This document shows positions 6,059 through 11,125 of a stretch of DNA of 11,125 nt, one piece after another. The notes beneath the pieces are model-generated. The model was not told where the DNA came from. It saw nothing but the letters and a program-made list of their open reading frames with translations, and did no database searches. Every line of letters begins with the position of its first letter. Positions within the stretch are counted from its first letter, which is position 1. Position numbers and translations under genes: made by a program. This DNA comes from Brachyspira catarrhinii (GTDB taxonomy: Bacteria; Spirochaetota; Brachyspiria; Brachyspirales; Brachyspiraceae), in contig NZ_SJDU01000040.1 of the NCBI RefSeq assembly GCF_005518285.1, positions 1-11,125 on the forward strand, read 5' to 3'.

Positions 6059-6643
6059 TTATAAAAATACTTTTTGCATTATTATATCGGAAATATATTG
6101 AGACAATTCTTCGGGAGTTATATAACAGTCTTTCAATATCCATTCGCCTATTACCGAAATAAAAGCGCCCGAGTAAAAACTTCCCATTATTTCAACCATG
6201 TAAGGTCTGCCCGACCGAATCTGTTTCATATCTTTAACGCCTTCTATAATATAAGCTTCGAGATATTTTTGAAGTATTTTTATTATGCTTCCTTCCCTGT
6301 TGTTTTGAAAGATTACTTTTAAGTATTTTTTATTGAAGTAAAAATATTTTAATATTTCAATCATTATATCGACATGCGAATCTACCAATTTTCCTTCGAT
6401 TTTATATTTTCTTAAAAATTCTAAAAATTTCGCTTCGTATTTGTCTAATTTTGATTTTAAAAGTTCGTATTTATCGTTATAATAAGTGTAAAAAGTGCTT
6501 CTGTGAATATTGGCTTTGGAACATATATCCATTACTCTAATTTCTTCAAAAGATTTTTCTTCGAGCAAAGCTCCTAAAGAATCTTCAAGCAATTTTTGAG
6601 TTTCTTTTATTTTTAAATTATTTTTCTTACTGCGATTTTTCAT
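6059..6643 (-). CDS. TetR/AcrR-family transcriptional regulator
   Basis: Probable DNA-binding repressor of 194 residues, a normal length for TetR proteins. The N-terminal helix-turn-helix domain spans about residues 12-62, with the recognition signature VMDICSKANIHRSTFYTYYNDKYELL (split: VMDICSKANI 37-46, HRSTFYTYY 47-55, NDKYELL 56-62) typical of the family. The C-terminal two thirds are helical and unlike any specific ligand-binding subclass I can name, although the pattern resembles the DhaS/TetR_C_7-like group. It lies 97 bp downstream of the EamA permease gene and 145 bp upstream of the nucleotidase gene, all on the same strand. A TetR gene beside a DMT exporter often controls it, so autoregulation plus control of the permease or nucleotidase is a reasonable inference. 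The only Shine-Dalgarno candidate, GGAG at 6658-6661, is 14 nt from the ATG, so translation may be weak or the start may differ slightly. Confidence 0.9.
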   Translation of the reverse strand: MKNRSKKNNLKIKETQKLLEDSLGALLEEKSFEEIRVMDICSKANIHRSTFYTYYNDKYELLKSKLDKYEAKFLEFLRKYKIEGKLVDSHVDIMIEILKYFYFNKKYLKVIFQNNREGSIIKILQKYLEAYIIEGVKDMKQIRSGRPYMVEIMGSFYSGAFISVIGEWILKDCYITPEELSQYISDIIMQKVFL

Positions 6644-6740
6644 AAAATTAATGATAACTCCACAAATTAAAATACAAATTAAATATTTATTATATTATTT
6701 ATTAAAAAAATTTGAATAGTTTATAAATAATTTATTTTGT

Positions 6741-7613
6741 TTATTTAATTTCATTCTCCGAATTTTTAGAAAAAATCATAAAAACTGTAGATAAAATAAT
6801 CAAAACCGAACCTATTATAATATTTACGGTTAATTTTTCATCGTATATAAAAGCGGAAACGATTACCGTAGTAGTCGGCTCGAACATGTTTAATATTGAA
6901 GCTAAAGAAGAGCCTAATTTTTTAACTCCATAAAGTAAAAGTCCCAAAGAAAAAATTGTGCATAAAAGCGATATTGCCGTAAAATTGTAGAAAACATAAA
7001 TATTATTGAGTAATTGCAAATCTTTCGTTAATATTCCCGCTATAAAAAATACTATCGAAACCATTAAAGACATATAAAATAATGCGACTATAGTATCCAA
7101 ACTTGCAAAAGAAGATTTTTTATTTGCGATTATATAAGAGCCGTAAGTAATTGTAGTAAGCAAAGCGTAAATAATTCCTTTAAATGATTCAACGGCAACT
7201 ATTTTTGTTAAAAGAAATATTCCAACGATTGAAGATAAAGCGGACATTATTTTTAACAAATTAATTTTTTCTTTATAAATCAAAGTCATTAAAATTAAAA
7301 CGACAACGGGATAACCGAAATGTATCATATTCGTAAGTCCCGCCGAAATATAAAGCAAAGCTTGAGAGAGCAAATAGAAAGTCAAACCCAATCCGACAAC
7401 GCTAAATATAAATAATTCTATAAATTGTTTTTTATTTATTTTAAAACTTTTCTTTTTGATTATTATAATTATAAATAATGCAATCGAAGTAAATAAATAT
7501 CTGTAGAAAACTATTGAAATCGAAGAATAACCGTAAGGAATAATATTTTTTACAAATATCGGCAAAAAACCGTATGCTATAGAACCAATTATAACCAATA
7601 ATATATTAAACAT
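6741..7613 (-). CDS. EamA/DMT-superfamily membrane permease
   Basis: Integral membrane protein of 290 residues with about ten hydrophobic spans arranged as two EamA repeats (about 4-136 and 145-282). This is the standard architecture of drug/metabolite transporters of the RhaT/YdcZ/RarD type. Each repeat ends with the family's motif: YPVVVLILMTLIYKEK in the first (101-116) and FEPTTTVIVSAFIYDEKL in the second (244-261). The first repeat also carries the SxxLTFYLLSQALLYISAGLTNM-like helix. Substrates in this superfamily range from amino acids to nucleosides and drugs and cannot be predicted from sequence. The start codon is 35 bp downstream of the proB stop with only a weak purine stretch before it, so co-transcription with proB is likely. 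Association with proB and a downstream tetR gene hints at metabolite efflux, but this is inference. Confidence 0.92.
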   Translation of the reverse strand: MFNILLVIIGSIAYGFLPIFVKNIIPYGYSSISIVFYRYLFTSIALFIIIIIKKKSFKINKKQFIELFIFSVVGLGLTFYLLSQALLYISAGLTNMIHFGYPVVVLILMTLIYKEKINLLKIMSALSSIVGIFLLTKIVAVESFKGIIYALLTTITYGSYIIANKKSSFASLDTIVALFYMSLMVSIVFFIAGILTKDLQLLNNIYVFYNFTAISLLCTIFSLGLLLYGVKKLGSSLASILNMFEPTTTVIVSAFIYDEKLTVNIIIGSVLIILSTVFMIFSKNSENEIK

Positions 7614-7648
7614 TTTTATTTTCTTTATTCTTGATTTTGAATTTATAT

Positions 7649-8830
7649 TTATAAAATCACTATATAATCTCTTGTTATTAAGGCGTCATAATTTTTATAA
7701 CCCAATAATTTTAATATATCGTCCGAATGATGTCCCGTTATTTTTTTAGCGTCTTCAGAGTTGTAATTTATTATTCCTCTTGCGAACTCTTCTCCGTTTT
7801 CGTCAGCAATGCTCACTATATCTCCTCTTTTGAATTCGTTAATAATTTTTATAACTCCGATTGGAAGAAGACTCGATTCTTTTTCCAAAATCGCTTTTTT
7901 AGCGCCAGAGTTTACGATAACTTTTCCTATTATAGTGGTGGCGTAGGCAATCCATCTTTTCTTCGTATTAAGCTCGTCAACTTCTTTTACGGGATAAAAA
8001 ATAGTTTTGTCTTTAGTTTCAAATATATCTTTAAGAACATCGGGCTTTTTTCCGTTCGCTATAAATAACGCGCAACCCGAACGAGTCACTATTTTAGCCG
8101 CTTGAAGTTTAGTTTTCATTCCCCCGCGTCCTCCTTTTGAAGCGTCAAGTCCCAAATTTTCTATTTCTTTAGTAATTTCAAATACTTCATGAATAAATTT
8201 TGCGTTTTCGTTTGTTTTCGGATTATCGTCATAGAGTCCGTTAATATCGGAAAGTATTATAAGCAAATCGGCGTCAAGTTCGCTTGCCACCAATGCGGAA
8301 AGTTTATCGTTTTCGGAAAAACTTACTTGAGTAATATTTCCTAAAAATTGAACTTCATCGCTCGACACCGTATCGTTTTCGTTAATTATTGGAATTACTT
8401 TATATTTTAAAAGAGTGTCGAAAGTCGAACGCAAATTCAAATATCTTCTTCGGTTTGAAAAATCTTCTTCCGTCAATAATATTTGAGCGGTTATTATATC
8501 GTATTTTGAAAATCCGTCTTCGTAAGTCGACATAAGCTGAGATTGTCCTATCGCCGCGCAAGCCTGCTTCAAAGAATTTTCGCTCAAATCTACGGCGTTA
8601 ATTTTTTTAGCTCCGAGTCCGACAGCTCCCGAAGTGACAATAAGAATTTCCTTCCCCATTCTGTGAAATTTGGCAATCGCTTCTATAAAAGAATATATTC
8701 GAGCCATTGAAATATATCCGTCTTCTCCTCTCAAAACATTAGTTCCGAATTTGAAAACTATTCTATTTATATTATTTAAATTTATTTCCCGCATTGAAAT
8801 TTTTAAACCTTTAAAATTTTTATATAGCAT
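7649..8830 (-). CDS. proB: Glutamate 5-kinase with C-terminal PUA domain
   Basis: Catalyses ATP-dependent phosphorylation of L-glutamate to glutamyl-5-phosphate, the first and normally proline-inhibited step of proline synthesis; cytosolic. Amino-acid-kinase domain: KFGTNVL (27-33), VTSGAVGLG (65-73), IGQSQLM (94-100), the NRRRYLN segment (126-132), INENDTVS (149-156), ENDKLSALVA (173-182), LSDINGLYDDNP (193-204) and GGRGGMKTK (233-241). Residues about 290-385 form a PUA domain (FARGIINYNSED, TGHHSDDILKLLGY), as in E. coli-type ProB, so the enzyme is full length at 393 residues. Start: the ATG at 8830 has no Shine-Dalgarno site and lies inside a plausible -10 box. The in-frame ATG at 8794 gives 381 residues and may be the true start. 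The partner proA is not in the window. The EamA gene follows after 35 bp. Confidence 0.95.
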   Translation of the reverse strand: MLYKNFKGLKISMREINLNNINRIVFKFGTNVLRGEDGYISMARIYSFIEAIAKFHRMGKEILIVTSGAVGLGAKKINAVDLSENSLKQACAAIGQSQLMSTYEDGFSKYDIITAQILLTEEDFSNRRRYLNLRSTFDTLLKYKVIPIINENDTVSSDEVQFLGNITQVSFSENDKLSALVASELDADLLIILSDINGLYDDNPKTNENAKFIHEVFEITKEIENLGLDASKGGRGGMKTKLQAAKIVTRSGCALFIANGKKPDVLKDIFETKDKTIFYPVKEVDELNTKKRWIAYATTIIGKVIVNSGAKKAILEKESSLLPIGVIKIINEFKRGDIVSIADENGEEFARGIINYNSEDAKKITGHHSDDILKLLGYKNYDALITRDYIVIL

Positions 8831-8854
8831 ATTTTATTTATAATATAATTTCAA
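8826..8854 (-). promoter_or_regulatory. Putative proB promoter overlapping the annotated start codon
   Basis: On the minus strand TTGAAA (8854-8849), a 17-nt spacer and TATGCT (8831-8826) form a plausible promoter whose -10 box covers the ATG at 8830. If used, transcription would begin inside the first codons and translation would have to start at the ATG at 8794. Confidence 0.4.
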
Positions 8855-8893
8855 GTATAATTTTTATAACGGCAAATTTTTACCAATTTTTAC

Positions 8894-8922
8894 TTGCAGA
8901 AATATCTTTATTATGGTAAACT
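8894..8922 (+). promoter_or_regulatory. Putative extended -10 promoter for the lipoprotein-infB unit
   Basis: TTGCAG (8894-8899), a 17-nt spacer and TAAACT (8917-8922) with TG one base upstream (8914-8915) lie 54 nt before the lipoprotein ATG. It diverges from the proB promoter. Confidence 0.45.
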
Positions 8923-8976
8923 ATTAAATCATTAAAATTATTTTTACTTTATTTTTTATTTCAAGGAGAAAAAATT

Positions 8977-9690
8977 ATGTATTTGGAAAATTTAAAAAAT
9001 GTTAAAATATTATTAATAAGTTTGTTTTCAATTTTATTAATGTCATGCGCCAATAAAGGAAATTCAACGGCTTCTTTGGATTCGATTAATTATTTATCTG
9101 GAGGCGCTGGGGATTGGGTTATAAAAATTGACGACCTTTCCATAAATCAAACTAATTTTGAAAACGATTTGGTGGCTTCTATGCAATATCAAGGCGCTAA
9201 CGAGGAGCAAATATCTTTGGCGAAAAACGATAACGCGACTAAACAATATTATTCGGAAGTTTTAATAAGAGATGTTCTTCTTTTAAAGAAAGCCGAAGAG
9301 GATAAATTTTTTGAAAGCGAAGAAGCGAAATCGATAATTAACGCCGCAGTGAGAACTCTTAAAGCTCAATATTATTTACAAAGACGCATAATGGAAGCGA
9401 GCAGAAATATTCCCGACCCTACTCCCGAACAGGCGAGAGCGTTTTTTGAACAAGCCAGCAATCAATTAGTTCAAATGTATGGAATAACAAATTATAATAC
9501 TCAAACTATGCCTACGATTAATCAATTATATAAAGTCGCTTATGCGGAACAAGCGGTTCAAAGAGAAATAACCGATTTGAAAGATAAAGCCATTATAGAA
9601 AGAAATAATTCCGTATTGGGAGAGGCGAGTATGATGTCTCCTTTACAACAGCAAGGCGTTCAAACTAATTTACTCCCAAGAGGAAATTAA
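8977..9690 (+). CDS. Lipoprotein with SurA/PrsA-like N-terminal chaperone region
   Basis: Probable envelope lipoprotein of 237 residues. The signal peptide has a hydrophobic core (about 11-22) and lipobox LMSC with Cys24. After a Ser/Gly-rich linker, residues about 47-135 (WVIKIDDLSINQTNFENDL, then helices rich in LIRDVLLLKKAEE) resemble the SurA_N/PrsA-type chaperone module, which starts with a short 'v-n-g-x-x-I-t-x-x-x-f' strand-helix. A second helical part (147-210) follows, including TPEQARAFFEQAS. No parvulin rotamase domain is visible, and the protein ends in a Gln/Met-rich tail, so it would be a foldase-like holding chaperone without isomerase activity. Assignment to this family is by pattern only. 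AAGGAG (8963-8968) lies 8 nt before the ATG, a strong site. infB starts 22 bp after the stop, so the two are probably one operon. Confidence 0.7.
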   Translation: MYLENLKNVKILLISLFSILLMSCANKGNSTASLDSINYLSGGAGDWVIKIDDLSINQTNFENDLVASMQYQGANEEQISLAKNDNATKQYYSEVLIRDVLLLKKAEEDKFFESEEAKSIINAAVRTLKAQYYLQRRIMEASRNIPDPTPEQARAFFEQASNQLVQMYGITNYNTQTMPTINQLYKVAYAEQAVQREITDLKDKAIIERNNSVLGEASMMSPLQQQGVQTNLLPRGN

Positions 9691-9712
9691 AATTAATTAT
9701 GGGAAAGGATAA

Positions 9713-11125
9713 ATGCCTAATAAAAAAGAGGAAAATATTACAACCGATAATAAACCCAAAAAAGTTATTATAAGTAAAAAAGCTCGCGTGGTTAGTTCTT
9801 CCGACAATAACGAGGAAACTCAAGCTACCGCGGTAAAAAAGAAAGTTAAAAAAGTTATAAAGAAAAAAATTATAATAAAAACGGAAAAGGTTGAAGATAG
9901 CAAACCAGAAACTCCAAAAACCAATATTAAAGAAAAAACCAAAGAAAATTTTAAAGAAAGAGATAGAGAGAGTTCAAAAGAAAAAACTTATTCGCATAGT
10001 AGAGAAAAAAGAACGAGAACATCTTTCAGAGAAGAAAGCGGAGATAAAAAACCTTTCAATAGATATTCAAGTAAACCTTCTTTTAAAGAATCCGCCCCGA
10101 CTCCTCCATCGGAAGAAAGTTCGTATTCAAAAGGCGGAAGAAGAGATTCTAAAAAAAGAGATTACGATAAAAAGAATTCCATAAAAGACGCTAAAGCCGA
10201 AGCGGCGTTAAGACAAGAAAATAAAATATTCAATAAAATGCAAGCGAAAAAACTTCAGCAGGAACAGAGACTTGCAAGCGTTGAAAAAGAAATTAATATA
10301 ATGGAAACGATTACGGTAGGCGATTTGGCAAAGAAGATGAATTTAAGAGCCTCCGATATTATTTCAAAATTAATGGCTATGGGAACAATGGCGAGAGTAA
10401 ACGATATAATCGACTCGGATACCGCCACAATCATAGCGGACGATTTTGGATGCAAAGTTAATGTAATATCTTTGCAAGAAGAAGCGACTATTGAAATAAA
10501 AGAAGACAGAGAAGAAGATTTAAAGCCTCGTCCTCCAGTGGTTACTATAATGGGACATGTCGACCATGGAAAAACATCTCTTTTGGACGCGATAAGGCAC
10601 AGCAATATAACGGCTAAAGAGAGCGGAGGAATCACTCAAAATATAGGAGCTTATAAAGTAAAAATACCGAGCGGAGAGATTGCTTTTATAGATACCCCGG
10701 GGCATGCGGCTTTTACTATGATGAGAGCGAGAGGAGCGAAAAGCACCGACATAGTAATATTGGTAGTGGCATCGGACGATGGAGTTATGCCTCAAACTTT
10801 GGAAGCTTTAAATCATGCGAAAGAAGCGAATGTTCCTATTATAGTCGCAGTTAATAAAATGGATTTGCCAAACGCTAGTATGGATAAGGTTAAAGCGGCT
10901 TTATCCGAATACGGACTCACGCCCGAAGAATGGGGAGGAGACACTCAATATATAGGAGTAAGCGCTTTGCAGAAAACGGGAATCAACGAATTGTTGGAAG
11001 CGATTATTTTGCAGGCGGAAATGCTCGAATTAAAAGCGAATCCCAATAGAGAAGCGATAGGAATAGTTTTGGAAGCGTCTTTAGACCAAGGACGAGGACC
11101 TGTCGGAACGGTTTTAGTTCAAAAC
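9713..11125 (+). CDS. infB: Translation initiation factor IF-2, 3'-truncated by window edge
   Basis: GTPase that places initiator fMet-tRNA on the 30S subunit and promotes 50S joining. The reading frame is open from the ATG at 9713 to the last base (471 codons, no stop). Residues 1-about 195 are a very basic, low-complexity extension (runs of K, E, R, S), as is common in bacterial IF-2 and of low conservation. Residues about 197-250 are the IF2_N domain ([20 protein letters not shown]). The G domain follows after RPPVVTIM: G1 GHVDHGKTS (281-289), G2 [11 protein letters not shown]3 DTPGH (327-331), G4 NKMD (381-384) and G5 SALQKTG; domain II begins near the edge. AAAGGA at 9704-9709 precedes the ATG closely. 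The usual upstream neighbour nusA is not present; a lipoprotein gene is there instead. Confidence 0.98.
   Translation, partial: MPNKKEENITTDNKPKKVIISKKARVVSSSDNNEETQATAVKKKVKKVIKKKIIIKTEKVEDSKPETPKTNIKEKTKENFKERDRESSKEKTYSHSREKRTRTSFREESGDKKPFNRYSSKPSFKESAPTPPSEESSYSKGGRRDSKKRDYDKKNSIKDAKAEAALRQENKIFNKMQAKKLQQEQRLASVEKEINIMETITVGDLAKKMNLRASDIISKLMAMGTMARVNDIIDSDTATIIADDFGCKVNVISLQEEATIEIKEDREEDLKPRPPVVTIMGHVDHGKTSLLDAIRHSNITAKESGGITQNIGAYKVKIPSGEIAFIDTPGHAAFTMMRARGAKSTDIVILVVASDDGVMPQTLEALNHAKEANVPIIVAVNKMDLPNASMDKVKAALSEYGLTPEEWGGDTQYIGVSALQKTGINELLEAIILQAEMLELKANPNREAIGIVLEASLDQGRGPVGTVLVQN

Noticed and set aside
5937..6143. A 68-codon minus-strand frame reading through the palindromic element (segment ATPHAALQRLAMTTH)
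   Set aside because: It overlaps the end of the TetR gene in another frame, has no convincing ribosome site, and its middle is only the translation of the palindromic element.
6644..6740. Possible TetR operator palindromes and a TATAAT box in the gap between the TetR and EamA genes
   Set aside because: The region is almost pure A/T. Several partial inverted repeats can be drawn but none stands out, and no acceptable -35 box accompanies the TATAAT.
9891..10184. A lysine-rich 97-codon plus-strand frame within the infB N-terminal region
   Set aside because: It is an out-of-frame reading of the lysine-rich IF-2 extension; the in-frame product is continuous from 9713.
10255..10795. Two minus-strand frames opposite infB
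   Set aside because: They are antisense to the conserved IF2_N and G domains and show no family resemblance or ribosome sites.
1..11125. CRISPR array, phage genes, transposases, toxin-antitoxin pairs, tRNA or rRNA genes, riboswitches
   Set aside because: No regularly spaced repeats, recombinase or transposase motifs, paired small toxin/antitoxin genes, cloverleaf or known riboswitch cores were seen. MazG here is the pyrophosphohydrolase and is not accompanied by mazEF.

Overview
This is a low-GC (visibly AT-rich) chromosomal segment with almost no spare space between genes. The gene set, the two lipoproteins with short lipoboxes and the lysine-, asparagine- and glutamate-rich coding style suggest a spirochaete, most likely Brachyspira or a close relative. 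That assignment comes from general resemblance and was not checked by any search. Most of the content is core or housekeeping, and no phage, transposase, CRISPR array, rRNA or tRNA is visible.

Layout. Positions 1-932 (minus) carry the N-terminal three quarters of an aspartokinase that runs off the left edge, where a perfect 19-bp tandem duplication disturbs its frame. A short divergent promoter region (933-1133) separates it from a plus-strand block. That block holds a compact FtsX-like permease overlapping by 4 bp with a LolD/FtsE-type ABC ATPase (1134-2371). A second transcription unit follows, with a good extended -10 promoter: a single-span Lys/Asn-rich membrane protein, MazG and a small ankyrin-repeat protein (2457-4261). 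It ends at a hairpin that can serve both strands.

From 4363 to 8830 everything is on the minus strand. In transcription order this is glutamate 5-kinase (proB), an EamA/DMT permease, a TetR-family regulator and a lipoprotein 5'-nucleotidase. A GC-rich foldable palindromic element (about 5997-6040) sits between the last two. A second divergent promoter region (8831-8976) leads into a plus-strand pair: a SurA-N-like lipoprotein followed 22 bp later by infB (translation initiation factor IF-2), which runs off the right edge.

Functionally, the window covers entry steps of amino-acid biosynthesis (aspartate family and proline), nucleotide house-cleaning (MazG) and periplasmic nucleotide salvage. 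It also covers small-molecule export with a possible local regulator, envelope protein handling and translation initiation. I did not find a convincing wholly new system. The items most worth a second look are the stripped-down FtsX-like transporter, the membrane protein with a motif-like C-terminal tail beside mazG, the palindromic element, the unusual partner of infB, and the frame-disrupting repeat at the window edge.
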